Of a DNA stretch of 16,605 nt, positions 1 through 7,702 are shown in pieces. The notes under the pieces were generated by a model that was given only the letters and a program-made list of their open reading frames with translations, had not been told where the DNA came from and searched no databases. The translations under genes were made by a program, and so were the position numbers. The first letter of the stretch is position 1. Every line of letters starts with the position of its first letter. This DNA is from Clostridia bacterium (GTDB lineage Bacteria > Bacillota_A > Clostridia > Christensenellales > Aristaeellaceae). The stretch spans positions 1 to 16,605 of the forward strand of contig JAFWQM010000087.1 of NCBI GenBank assembly GCA_017509065.1, written 5' to 3'.

Positions 1-12
1 GGAGAAGCGAGC

Positions 13-1629
13 ATGGAACTGTACAGAGCGATCAAGTACATCCGGCTGTCTTATACAGACGACCGGACAGTGGAAAGTGACAGCGTGGGCAACCAGCGCC
101 GGATGATAGATGACTTCATCGCAAAGCATCCGGAAATCGAGGCTGTCGCCGAAAAGGTGGATGATGGCTACAGCGGTGTGCTGTTTGACCGTCCAGCCTT
201 TCAGGAAATGATGGACATGATCAAGCGGGGCGAAGCCAACTGCGTGATTGTGAAGGACTTGTCCCGGTTGGGCCGCGAGTATATCGAAACCGGGCGGTAT
301 ATGCGCCGGGTATTCCCAGCATATGGGGTACGCTTCATCGCGATTAACGACAATGTTGATACCGCGAATGAAGGCGCGGATGATCTGGCTGTCTCAGTGA
401 AAAATATCATGAACGAAGCGTATGCTCGTGATATTTCCATCAAAACCAGAAGCGCCTTGGACGCAAAACGGCGCAATGGCGATTTTGTCGGGCCGTTCAG
501 CGTTTATGGGTACATCAAAAGCGGTGAACAGCATAAAAAGCTGATCATCGACCCATATGCTGCAGGTGTGGTTCGCGAGATATTTCGCAGACGGCTGGAC
601 GGGTTCAGCGCGCAGAACATTGCGGAAAAGCTGAATCAGGAAGGAATCCTTTCTCCGTTAGCATATCGGCGCAATAACGGCACACCTTACGCCACCGGTG
701 GGTACAGCGATCACGCAGACTGCAAATGGTCAGCGACGACTGTCATTCGCATACTCCAGGATGAAACCTATACAGGAACACTGGTGCAGGGTAAACAATC
801 GACGCCGCACTTCAAGCTGAAGGCGATGGAGATGAAGCCTGCATCGGAATGGGCACGGGTTGAGAATGCGCATGAGGCGATCATCAGCCATCAGGATTAC
901 GAGCTGGTGCAGCGTATACGCGAAATTGACACCCGCACGCCGCCCAGCAGAGATTCCGTCTTTATCTTTTCCGGCGTCCTGATCTGCGGCTGCTGCGGCG
1001 GCCGCATGACAAGGAAGGTCAGGAAATACAAAGATACTGAATATGTATATTACTTTTGCCCTACGGGAAAGAAGCATGGGTGCAAGGCACCGACCATGAT
1101 GAAGGAGAATGATCTGATCGGCTGTGTGACAGAAAGCCTGAAAGTACACATCGAAAATGTGATTTCTCTGGATAGTCTGCTGTCCACCATCAGCCAGGAG
1201 CGCCTAAATCGCGAGCTGATACAGGAATACAGCGGACAAATCACCAACTGTGAAGCGCAGCTGACGCGGATTGCTTCCTATAAGGGCAGGCTGTATGAAA
1301 ACCTGATCAATGGTTGCCTTACAAAGGAAGAGTATCTGGAACTGAAAAAGCAGTACTCTAATGAATATGACGCGCTGCAGGCGGCCATAAACGGCTGGCA
1401 AGAAAAGATCACGGCAGTAAAAGAGAATCGCAGTGAGCGCAGCCGCTGGATCAATCAATTTCGGCGGTTTGAGGGGATGCAGGAGCTGGACCGAAAAGTT
1501 GTTGTTCAGCTGATCCGCAGCATTCGTATCGTTGGAAAAAGCCAAATTGAAATCACCTTCAACTATGACGATGAATATGAAAAGGCTGTGGCCATCACGG
1601 CGCAACTGACAGAAAGGAGGGCAGTCTGA
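13..1629 (+). CDS. Large serine recombinase, first of a tandem trio
   Basis: A 538-residue site-specific recombinase of the large serine (resolvase/invertase) family, which cuts and rejoins DNA through a serine-DNA link. The N-terminal catalytic domain (about 1-150) has YIRLS with Arg11 and the presumed nucleophile Ser13, NQRR at 27-30 and VKDLSRLGR at 80-88. The recombinase domain follows at about 158-300 (FVGPFSVYGY at 158-167). A zinc ribbon with CGCCGG at 325-330 and later cysteines at 349 and 357 comes next, then a charged coiled-coil region at about 395-475. The length is normal for the family. The start ATG is 8 bases after GGAG at positions 1-4. The promoter and any upstream cargo lie outside the window. 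It runs into two more recombinases and is probably co-transcribed with them. No catalytic residue that I can judge is missing, so it looks functional. The family is secure; the DNA target cannot be read from sequence. Confidence 0.95.
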   Translation: MELYRAIKYIRLSYTDDRTVESDSVGNQRRMIDDFIAKHPEIEAVAEKVDDGYSGVLFDRPAFQEMMDMIKRGEANCVIVKDLSRLGREYIETGRYMRRVFPAYGVRFIAINDNVDTANEGADDLAVSVKNIMNEAYARDISIKTRSALDAKRRNGDFVGPFSVYGYIKSGEQHKKLIIDPYAAGVVREIFRRRLDGFSAQNIAEKLNQEGILSPLAYRRNNGTPYATGGYSDHADCKWSATTVIRILQDETYTGTLVQGKQSTPHFKLKAMEMKPASEWARVENAHEAIISHQDYELVQRIREIDTRTPPSRDSVFIFSGVLICGCCGGRMTRKVRKYKDTEYVYYFCPTGKKHGCKAPTMMKENDLIGCVTESLKVHIENVISLDSLLSTISQERLNRELIQEYSGQITNCEAQLTRIASYKGRLYENLINGCLTKEEYLELKKQYSNEYDALQAAINGWQEKITAVKENRSERSRWINQFRRFEGMQELDRKVVVQLIRSIRIVGKSQIEITFNYDDEYEKAVAITAQLTERRAV

Positions 1630-1630
1630 T

Positions 1631-3271
1631 ATGGCAAGGAAAAGCAGGAAGAACATCCCTGTGCCTGATACAGCAACAGCAAAGATGACCAATGCACTGC
1701 GCACAGCGTTCTACATCCGCCTGTCTGTGGAAAACAACCAGGGGCGGGGCAATTCTATCGACAACCAGCAGCTTGTCCTCCGGGACTATATCGCGGATAG
1801 GCCGGAATTCCTTCTGGTCCAAACCTACATTGATAACGGCCTGACAGGGACGAATTTCAACCGGCCTGAATTTCAGCGGATGCTGGCGGATATTGAAGCT
1901 GGTAGTCTTGACTGCGTGATGGTGAAAGACCTTTCCCGTCTGGGCAGGAATTTCATTGACACTAGCTATTACATTGAGCAGTATTTCTTCAGTCATCATA
2001 TCCGCTTTGTCGCCGTCACCGATCAGTTTGACACGGCCGATCAGGGCCAGAGCCATGGTGGGATTATGCTTCCCCTGAAAAACATGATCAATGAAGCCTA
2101 TGCGCTGGACATCGGAAAGAAAATTCGAGCCCAGCAGCATCAGGCCATGCTGGACGGTAAGTTTGTAGGCAGCCGCCCTCCCTATGGTTATCTGAAAGAT
2201 CCGCAAGATTGCCATCACCTGGTAGTTGATCCAGAAACTGCGCCTGTAGTACGACAAATCTTCGCCTGGGTGTTGGAACGGGTGCCGATCAATGAAATTG
2301 TCCGTCGGCTAAATACGCAGGGCATTTTGACACCCAGCCATGAACGGCGGCAGAAAGGAATTCTCACCAATGACGCACAGATGGGCGGACAATACTGGCA
2401 GAGCCGAACTGTTCTGAAAATACTCAGTTCAGAGGTATATATGGGCGACCTTGTGCAGGGCAAGAGTCAGACAGTCGATCATAAGCAGCGGCCTGCATCG
2501 GCGGAGCATCATATCACCGTGCGAGATACTCATGAAGCGTTGATCAGCAGAGAGATGTTTGCGGAAGTGCAGCGTATCCGGGCTGAGGCAGGCAAGGAAG
2601 CAAAAGCGGTACGGAAAAAGCATTTTACGCCAAACATGTTCATTGGAAAGGTATTCTGTGCTCACTGCGGCAGGGCCTTGCATCGGCAATGGGCGGCAAG
2701 GAAGGTTATGCCTGATCGATACACCTACTACTGCCTTACAAATAGCCGCTACGAGCGTGGAGTGTGCCCCGGTGTCTGCATTGAAGAACAGGAACTGAGA
2801 GCTATTGTGACTGAACTTCTCATCCGTGCAATCAATCTGGAGCTTGGCAAATCAGTCTCCGAGCTGAATAAGGCGGCATCCCAGGATATAGGGGAAGTCA
2901 TCCGCAAGGAAATTTCTTCAAAACATCAGGAATTGGAGAGGAACCGAAAATTCCTGCGGGGACTGTTTGAACACCTTGTACAGCATCTGATCACTCAGGA
3001 AGAATACCAGTCTATGAAGGATGATTATGATGCAAAGGTATCCTCGCTTGTTGGTGAGATCGAAACGCTGACGAAGCAACAGGCACAATTGCAGGAAAAA
3101 TCAGAAAAAAGCGCCGGACTGAAGTCCGACGCAGAATACCTCTCCACGCAACGTGAGTTGACTGCTGATCTGATCGGACGGCTGATTGAGCAGATTGAGA
3201 TCGACCATGAACATCATGTCACTGTGTCATATAGCTTCACCGATACTTTTGTGGAGGTGAGAAAACCTTGA
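1631..3271 (+). CDS. Large serine recombinase, second of a tandem trio
   Basis: A 546-residue large serine recombinase. An N-terminal extension of about 24 basic residues precedes the catalytic domain, where FYIRLS gives Arg30 and the presumed nucleophile Ser32, followed by NQQ at 45-47 and VKDLSRLGR at 98-106. The recombinase domain is at about 178-315 (FVGSRPPYGY at 178-187). The zinc ribbon has CAHC at 343-346 with Cys368 and Cys379 or Cys383 as the second pair. A long coiled coil covers about 410-500. The start ATG follows the previous stop by 1 base and has AAAGGAGG at 1613-1620, inside the end of the upstream gene. Translational coupling is therefore likely. It is clearly divergent from both neighbours, so the trio is not a recent tandem duplication. 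It may form heteromeric complexes with its neighbours or supply a separate step such as excision; the sequence does not decide this. Confidence 0.95.
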   Translation: MARKSRKNIPVPDTATAKMTNALRTAFYIRLSVENNQGRGNSIDNQQLVLRDYIADRPEFLLVQTYIDNGLTGTNFNRPEFQRMLADIEAGSLDCVMVKDLSRLGRNFIDTSYYIEQYFFSHHIRFVAVTDQFDTADQGQSHGGIMLPLKNMINEAYALDIGKKIRAQQHQAMLDGKFVGSRPPYGYLKDPQDCHHLVVDPETAPVVRQIFAWVLERVPINEIVRRLNTQGILTPSHERRQKGILTNDAQMGGQYWQSRTVLKILSSEVYMGDLVQGKSQTVDHKQRPASAEHHITVRDTHEALISREMFAEVQRIRAEAGKEAKAVRKKHFTPNMFIGKVFCAHCGRALHRQWAARKVMPDRYTYYCLTNSRYERGVCPGVCIEEQELRAIVTELLIRAINLELGKSVSELNKAASQDIGEVIRKEISSKHQELERNRKFLRGLFEHLVQHLITQEEYQSMKDDYDAKVSSLVGEIETLTKQQAQLQEKSEKSAGLKSDAEYLSTQRELTADLIGRLIEQIEIDHEHHVTVSYSFTDTFVEVRKP

Positions 3272-4824
3272 AAGATGGAATTATTGCCCTGTACATCCGT
3301 CTTTCTCTAGAAGACAGCAAATATGACAGCATGAGCATTGAAAATCAGCAGATGATCCTGCGGGAAAAGGCTCTATCGCTGTCCGGCGGAGATCGTGCTG
3401 TAATCAGAGAATTCATAGATAACGGCCACACAGGAACAAACTTTGAGCGACCTGCCATGCAGGAGCTGCTAAGTCTTGTGCAGACAGGAAAAGTGGCCTG
3501 TATTCTGGTGAAGGATTTTTCCCGTTTTGGGCGTAATAGCATCGAAACGGGATACTTCATTGAAAAGGTATTTCCCCTGTATCACACTCGCTTTATTTCC
3601 GTCAGCGATAATTTTGATTCGGCGGATTACAAAGGCGATACCGGCGGGATTGATGTGGCATTCAAGTATCTGATCAATGAAGCTTATAGCCGGGATATGT
3701 CCATGAAGTCAAAGAGTGCCAAGTACGCCAAAATGCGGCGGGGTGAGTATCAGAGCGTTGTCTGTTGTTATGGTTATCAGAAAGGAAAGGATAGAAGGCT
3801 TGTGCCGGATGAAGAAACCGCGCCGATTGTCCGTCAGATTTTTACCTGGGCTGCGGAAGGATATGGTGCGGCTGAGATTTCCCGCAAATTATACGCGCAA
3901 AGCATACCTACGCCGGGACAGCTTCGCGCCATCCGGGGAAAGCCCCATCATGATGTCTCCCGTTCCGTTGGTATCTGGTCAAATACAACGATCCTGCGGA
4001 TGCTTGCAGATGAACAGTATATCGGCACCAATATTCAGGGGCGTGCAGCTGTTAGAGAGATTGGCAGTGACCATATACGAAAAAAAGACCGGAGTGAATG
4101 GTTTATCCTGCCTGATCATCATGAGCCGGTTGTCAGCAGAGAACTGTTTGAGGAGGCCAACAAAAAGCTCAGACGGTTTTCATTGCCCCAAAAGAAGCCA
4201 AGGCAATATCCGTTGCGAGGCATTGTTTATTGTGGATACTGCGGCCATGCCATGAGCCGTGCGAATAATCGCTGGTTTGTCTGCCGATATATGAAAGGCT
4301 ATGATGATCTCGGCTGTAATGGGCTCTCCATCCGGGCGGATGAATTGGAACGGATTGTGTTTGATTCTATTCGTTGCCATATGGAAGCAACACTGGGTGC
4401 AACTGCCGGTGCCGATGAAATTCAGCCGCAGGCGCAGCAGCAGATAGAGTTGGAGAAGCAACTTCAATTTATGCGGCATCACAAGCGGGAACTATATGAG
4501 AGATTCGTGTCGGGGGAGCTGGATCAGGATGCCTACATGACTGAAAAGCAAAGTTGTGATGATGAATTGCAGCAGATCCAGAGTACCATGCGTATGATTG
4601 CCACAAAACAGCAGGAAGCTCAGGAGAACATGGAGACCGAAGCAATACGACATGAGGTCATGTCCGCTGAATCCCTGACACAGGCAATAGCAGAAAAAGT
4701 CATAAAAAAAGTGACGGTCTTTCACGACCATCGGATTGAGATTGAATATGCTGTTCAGGAGTTCCTGAAGGGTGGAAACAGCGTATTAGAAAGGGCAGGA
4801 GGATATAAAAGTTTTTGTCATTAG
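3268..4824 (+). CDS. Large serine recombinase, third of a tandem trio
   Basis: A 518-residue large serine recombinase. The catalytic domain shows YIRLS with Arg11 and presumed nucleophile Ser13, ENQQ at 25-28 and VKDFSRFGR at 81-89. The recombinase domain covers about 150-300 and contains CCYGY at 166-170. The zinc ribbon has CGYC at 322-325 with Cys339 and Cys350. A coiled coil follows at about 388-455. I take the TTG at 3268 as the start because it overlaps the previous TGA in the string TTGA, has GGAGG at 3253-3257 at good spacing, and keeps the catalytic motif close to the N-terminus. It is the last gene of the recombinase operon and is followed by the repeat-rich region at 4938-5098. That is where an element end would be expected, because such genes usually sit at one end of the integrated element. 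Confidence 0.95.
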   Translation: MKDGIIALYIRLSLEDSKYDSMSIENQQMILREKALSLSGGDRAVIREFIDNGHTGTNFERPAMQELLSLVQTGKVACILVKDFSRFGRNSIETGYFIEKVFPLYHTRFISVSDNFDSADYKGDTGGIDVAFKYLINEAYSRDMSMKSKSAKYAKMRRGEYQSVVCCYGYQKGKDRRLVPDEETAPIVRQIFTWAAEGYGAAEISRKLYAQSIPTPGQLRAIRGKPHHDVSRSVGIWSNTTILRMLADEQYIGTNIQGRAAVREIGSDHIRKKDRSEWFILPDHHEPVVSRELFEEANKKLRRFSLPQKKPRQYPLRGIVYCGYCGHAMSRANNRWFVCRYMKGYDDLGCNGLSIRADELERIVFDSIRCHMEATLGATAGADEIQPQAQQQIELEKQLQFMRHHKRELYERFVSGELDQDAYMTEKQSCDDELQQIQSTMRMIATKQQEAQENMETEAIRHEVMSAESLTQAIAEKVIKKVTVFHDHRIEIEYAVQEFLKGGNSVLERAGGYKSFCH

Positions 4825-4841
4825 CTTGACTTAATGGTGGC

Positions 4842-4873
4842 GGAGATCATGGAATCGTTCTCCCTTTCTTTTT
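4842..4873 (+). terminator. Weak candidate terminator after the recombinase trio
   Basis: GGAGA at 4842-4846 can pair with TCTCC at 4859-4863, with CTTTCTTTTT directly after. The stem is only 5 bp with a 12-base loop, so this is a weak candidate. The stronger hairpin about 100 bases further on may be the real stop. Confidence 0.3.
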
Positions 4874-4937
4874 AATCCGCTTCCAGCCATATAGTAGTCC
4901 CATAGCGTTCGCCACTCATGACGCGGCTTTGTTCAAT

Positions 4938-5007
4938 CGAATTATCCGAAATCGCCCCTGCTCCGTTTTTTTCGGAGCTTTTCTTTTTCGCGATTCCGGA
5001 TAATTCG
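4938..5007. repeat. 18-bp inverted repeat flanking an inner hairpin
   Basis: The left arm CGAATTATCCGAAATCGC (4938-4955) is the reverse complement of 4990-5007 with one mismatch. Between the arms sits a perfect 6-bp stem, GCTCCG (4960-4965) and CGGAGC (4973-4978), around a loop of seven T. The short spacers differ (CCCT on the left, TTTTCTTTTTC on the right). In DNA it could extrude as a cruciform; in RNA it would be a 24-bp interrupted hairpin. It lies just beyond a serine recombinase operon, so an attachment site or recombinase binding region is possible. A structured terminator or a small non-autonomous repeat are alternatives. Confidence 0.85.
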
Positions 5008-5097
5008 CTATTCATTATCGGAACTTTTTTCTATTGAAAACCTTGATTTTACTGGCTCTTTCAGTTTGGGTTCCGATAATATAAAGGTTCCGATAAC
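4941..5097. repeat. Five copies of a TTCCG(G)ATAAT-like motif
   Basis: The motif appears as ATTATCCGAAA (4941-4951, minus), TTCCGGATAAT (4994-5004, plus), ATTATCGGAAC (5014-5024, minus), GTTCCGATAAT (5070-5080, plus) and GTTCCGATAAC (5087-5097, plus). The third and fourth are exact reverse complements. The last two are direct repeats 17 bases apart, sharing GGTTCCGATAA (5069-5079 and 5086-5096). A partial sixth, CCGGATAA, is at 5153-5160. Repeated short motifs in both orientations suggest binding sites for a DNA-binding protein, most simply one of the adjacent recombinases. That link is inference. Confidence 0.7.
4960..4989 (+). terminator. Hairpin with T-rich tail
   Basis: The perfect stem GCTCCG/CGGAGC (4960-4965 with 4973-4978) is followed by TTTTCTTTTTC. 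This fits a rho-independent terminator for the recombinase operon, with a modest 6-bp stem. It is the core of the larger inverted repeat at 4938-5007, so termination may not be its only role. Confidence 0.5.
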
Positions 5098-5098
5098 C

Positions 5099-5255
5099 TT
5101 TTCTGTTTCCTCACAGAGCAGTGGGTTTGAATGGGAACGATTATATCTGACGCCGGATAACCGTTTGATCGGACGGGGGCGTGATACACTCTGCCGTCAG
5201 GCGAGGATGCGGATGCGGCTCCTGCCTTTTTATGAAAATAATCTCGAAAATTCCA
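5099..5255. other. Intergenic stretch with no supported gene
   Basis: Between the repeat cluster and the next promoter I see no convincing gene. A 70-codon open frame starting at a TTG (5066) ends at 5278. It has no ribosome binding site and its start lies inside the repeat cluster. Its translation includes ARMRMRLLPFYENNLE and matches nothing I recognise. It could be a fragment of a gene cut by element insertion. Confidence 0.4.
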
Positions 5256-5284
5256 TTGCAATCAAGCCGGATTTCTAGTAAACT
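5256..5284 (+). promoter_or_regulatory. Possible sigma-A promoter for the antitoxin-like gene
   Basis: TTGCAA (5256-5261) and TAAACT (5279-5284) are separated by exactly 17 bases. Each hexamer matches the consensus at 4 of 6 positions. It lies about 100 bases upstream of the small gene at 5382. It is plausible but not strong. Confidence 0.4.
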
Positions 5285-5349
5285 GTATATGGATTTGTAT
5301 GCCATCTAGGGGTCAAGAAACCGGGAGGGAGTGCCGACATACAGACTGG

Positions 5350-5361
5350 GAGCATATGCTC
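5350..5361. promoter_or_regulatory. 12-bp perfect palindrome, possible operator
   Basis: GAGCATATGCTC is a perfect 12-bp palindrome between the candidate promoter and the ribosome binding site of the antitoxin-like gene. Antitoxins often repress their own operon through such sites. The autoregulatory role here is inferred from position only. Confidence 0.4.
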
Positions 5362-5381
5362 AGAGGGAAAGAGGTGTCGAT

Positions 5382-5600
5382 ATGGCTACGTCGAGCATCA
5401 CAAAGAATTTTATCATTTCTGATAAGGAACAGGTAGAGGCATTTGCCGATGCGATTGAGGCAGCGGCCAATGAAAAGACTCCTGTGCGCAAGGTCAGAGC
5501 AAAGATTCTGACCGTCCCGAAGAACATAGCAAGGTTCATGCAAAAGAGGAAGAAAGCGGGTGCAGCAAGACGACAGGTTTACGGTCATCAACATTCGTGA
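5382..5600 (+). CDS. Small antitoxin-like protein upstream of a GNAT gene
   Basis: A 72-residue protein starting MATSSITKNFIISD, with an acidic, probably helical segment at about 15-30 and a basic C-terminus (MQKRKK at about 53-58). I chose the ATG at 5382 because GAGGTG at 5371-5376 is well spaced; the frame stays open further upstream but has no signal there. Its 3' end overlaps the following acetyltransferase frame by about 40 bases, an arrangement common in toxin-antitoxin pairs. I know short proteins of this appearance upstream of GNAT-fold proteins in Clostridia mobile regions, but I do not recognise a named family. It contains no catalytic motif. An antitoxin role is inferred from size, overlap and partner. 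The partner is broken, so this gene may be a surviving antitoxin. Confidence 0.65.
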   Translation: MATSSITKNFIISDKEQVEAFADAIEAAANEKTPVRKVRAKILTVPKNIARFMQKRKKAGAARRQVYGHQHS

Positions 5601-6181
5601 GTATTTGAGGAAGAATGATGATGGAGAGAATCAGTTTGGCGAAGATGACCTAAGGCAGATAATCTCTGAGTTTTCCTGTGAAAAGAATCAGGATGTTGAG
5701 GTTTTTTCTGAAGCGCCAGGCAATCGATTTTACCAACAAGCATCAGTCCGTGACATATCTAGTGTTTGATACGGATGACGCGCAGCTGCTCGGATATTTC
5801 GCGCTGACGATTAAACCGATCACAGTAAGCGGAGAGCCTTTCAGCAGCACGACCCGCAGGAAACTGTCGAGGGTCAGTACGCTGAATGAAAAGGAACACA
5901 CATACAGCCCCGCGGCATACCTGATTGCGCAGCTTGGCAAGAACTATACAGACGGAGCAAATGAGCGGATCATAGGGACAGAATTGCTTGCTTTCGCTGT
6001 GAACTAGATAGAGATGCTACAGTATCAGGCTGGCGGTATGGTTATTTTCCTTGAAGCCAATACTGAAGAAAAGCTGCTCTCGTTTTATGGAAAGAACAAA
6101 TTTCAGCCTTTTGACCAAAGGATGATCGAGAAAAAGGATAATGGGCCGCATGAACTGATACAGTTTTTGAGACTGCTGTAA
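5560..6181 (+). pseudogene. GNAT-fold acetyltransferase (toxin-like), broken
   Basis: The conceptual product is about 206 residues, starting at a GTG inside the end of the antitoxin-like gene (QQDDRFTVINIREYL). Frame 1 runs to DVEVF, and the sequence then continues in the next frame as LKRQAIDFTNKHQSVTYLVF. The switch falls at a run of six T (5702-5707), and removing one T restores the frame. An in-frame TAG at 6005-6007 interrupts the protein after LLAFAVN; the same frame then reads on as IEMLQYQAGGMVIFLEA to a TAA at 6179-6181. The segment AAYLIAQLGKNY resembles the acetyl-CoA-binding motif A of GNAT enzymes, and the end (KLLSFYGKNKFQPF) fits the GNAT C-terminus. Related GNAT toxins acetylate aminoacyl-tRNA; whether this one did is unknown. 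With two lesions it is probably inactive. The T-run indel could be a sequencing error, but the TAG would remain. Confidence 0.75.
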
Positions 6182-6259
6182 AGCGATACTGTGACCGATG
6201 AAACACAGTGAAAAATTTATCAGATTTATTTGGAAAAGGCTTTACAGCCATGCGGTACA

Positions 6260-6302
6260 GTGCTAAATTTTACAGCACAGGGCATAATTACGCCCTTTTT
6301 TT
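6260..6302 (+). terminator. Two successive hairpins ending in a T run
   Basis: GTGCT (6260-6264) pairs with AGCAC (6274-6278). AGGGC (6279-6283) then pairs with GCCCT (6292-6296), whose final T begins a run of seven (6296-6302). The second hairpin and T run make a good rho-independent terminator. It closes the acetyltransferase region and insulates the next gene. Confidence 0.75.
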
Positions 6303-6380
6303 AGGAACTGAATATTACGTTCGTGATGGATGACCGTCGGATTTGACGGGGGTATATTATGGATTGAGGTTGAAGGAAGA

Positions 6381-7451
6381 ATGAAAAGAATCCTCGTCTT
6401 TATCGCTGTAGTTACCCTATCTTTCGCTTGCGCTGTGTCTTTAGCGGAGACTTCCGCATCAGAAGAAGAACCTGCCGGATTGGTGCTGATCCAGGCCCAC
6501 AGAGGCGCGTCATCCTTGGCCCCGGAGAACACGCTTTCCGCTTTCCGTGCGGCGAAGATGATCGGCGCGGACGGGATCGAAACGGATATCAGGATGACAA
6601 GGGATCATCAGCTTGTTTTGAGGCATGAAGACACAATTGATCTTACGAGCAATGGACATGGCAGCATTTCGGAAATGACGCTTGAAGAATTGAAGAATTT
6701 GGATTTTGGCTCCTGGTACGGAGAGGAATATACCGGGGAATCAATCCTGACTTTACAGGAACTCCTTGATATGGCGGAAGAACTGGATTTGCAGGTATTG
6801 AATCTGGAGATGAAACCCATCGGCGCTGACTATCAGCTTTTCGTTCGGCTGGCTGCCGATACGATCATACAATCCGGTCACGCGGACAGGGTTATGGTCA
6901 GCTCTTTTGACGGTAAGCTTCTGAAAGAGATGAAGCAGTATGCTCCGACAATTCCTGTTGCCCTGCTGACTGTTCCGAACCTCTCATTGATCTCCGTTTT
7001 CCGGTTGTCTGATTATTTCCCACGGGAGAAACCGTTAAGTGAGTACACGCTGGAGGACGTAAAAGAAGTTCCGACTGCCTTATCCGTAATCATGCGAGGC
7101 TTTGGGGCGAAGGGAATAACGGCAGATGATGTTGTTCTTGATGTTATAAAGGGCATAGCGGCTGTTGTACCAGGGGGCGCTACCTGGAATGAGGCGGAGA
7201 AACTGATTCGTGAACAAGCTGATTTGATTCAATATGTAGACGAACTGGATTATCAGATCGACTGTCTGAACTGCCATTATTCCACCCTTACAAGCAAACT
7301 GATTGACGCAATGCATGAGCGGGGAATTGCCGTTAACGCTTGGACGCCGGATACGGAAGGAGAATTGGAAAGGGTGATAGCCCTTGGGCCGGACGGAATC
7401 ATTACGAATGAACCCGGAAAAGCCTTGGCCATAAGGAATCAACGGAAATGA
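6381..7451 (+). CDS. Exported glycerophosphodiester phosphodiesterase
   Basis: A 356-residue GDPD-family enzyme that hydrolyses glycerophosphodiesters, released from phospholipids or teichoic-type polymers, to glycerol 3-phosphate and an alcohol. The ATG at 6381 begins a typical signal peptide (MKRILVFIAVVTLSFACAVS, cut near LAE), so the enzyme acts outside the membrane. An upstream in-frame start would bury that signal. Catalytic features are HRGASSLAPENT (His40, Arg41, Glu49), IETDIRMT (Glu67, Asp69), RHEDTIDLTS (His82), NLEMK (Glu143), VNAWTPD near 318-324 and DGIITNEP near 338-345. About 100 residues at 196-295 separate the two C-terminal strands, so it is longer than the usual 240-260-residue domain. 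This part may be a helical lid or substrate-specificity insert. AAGGA lies at 6373-6377, rather close to the ATG. It stands alone between two hairpins, with lower GC than the next operon. Confidence 0.93.
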   Translation: MKRILVFIAVVTLSFACAVSLAETSASEEEPAGLVLIQAHRGASSLAPENTLSAFRAAKMIGADGIETDIRMTRDHQLVLRHEDTIDLTSNGHGSISEMTLEELKNLDFGSWYGEEYTGESILTLQELLDMAEELDLQVLNLEMKPIGADYQLFVRLAADTIIQSGHADRVMVSSFDGKLLKEMKQYAPTIPVALLTVPNLSLISVFRLSDYFPREKPLSEYTLEDVKEVPTALSVIMRGFGAKGITADDVVLDVIKGIAAVVPGGATWNEAEKLIREQADLIQYVDELDYQIDCLNCHYSTLTSKLIDAMHERGIAVNAWTPDTEGELERVIALGPDGIITNEPGKALAIRNQRK

Positions 7452-7456
7452 AAGCA

Positions 7457-7479
7457 GGAAAACAGCGGCAACTGTTTCC
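7457..7479 (+). terminator. Hairpin just after the phosphodiesterase gene
   Basis: GGAAAACAG (7457-7465) pairs with CTGTTTCC (7472-7479) with one bulged A. It starts 5 bases after the stop codon. No T run follows, so termination is uncertain; it may stabilise the mRNA end instead. Confidence 0.35.
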
Positions 7480-7564
7480 GCCGTCCTGATCATTATTGCA
7501 AAACTGACCCGATTGTTTGATCCCGAAAACATATTGCTGCGGGGATTAAAAAGGCGCGCAGAAT

Positions 7565-7643
7565 GGAGCGGTCATATGCAAGACGGAGGAAGGAAGCGTG
7601 GCGGGGCTGCGCTGACTGACGGCAGCGCGTCAGATGACGCTCC
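7565..7643 (+). promoter_or_regulatory. Leader with competing stem-loops
   Basis: The roughly 250-base gap before the next gene holds overlapping complementary segments. GCGCTG (7609-7614) pairs with CAGCGC (7623-7628), GCGTCA (7627-7632) with TGACGC (7635-7640), and GGAGCG (7565-7570) with CGCTCC (7638-7643). The second and third pairings share bases and exclude each other, as do the first and second at 7627-7628. This could be a regulatory leader, but it matches no riboswitch class I know, and GC-rich DNA gives such pairings by chance. I found no clear promoter in this gap. Confidence 0.3.
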
Positions 7644-7702
7644 AGGCAGGCATATTCTGGAATGATTCAGTTGCGAAGGAATACCACGGAAGGAGAATCA
7701 TC

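Noticed and set aside
4938..5097. CRISPR-like array
   Set aside because: The repeats are only about 11 bases, change orientation and are irregularly spaced, and there are no cas genes.
5066..5278. 70-codon plus-strand frame starting at TTG
   Set aside because: It has no ribosome binding site, its start lies inside the repeat cluster and it resembles no family I know. It is mentioned only as a possible gene fragment.
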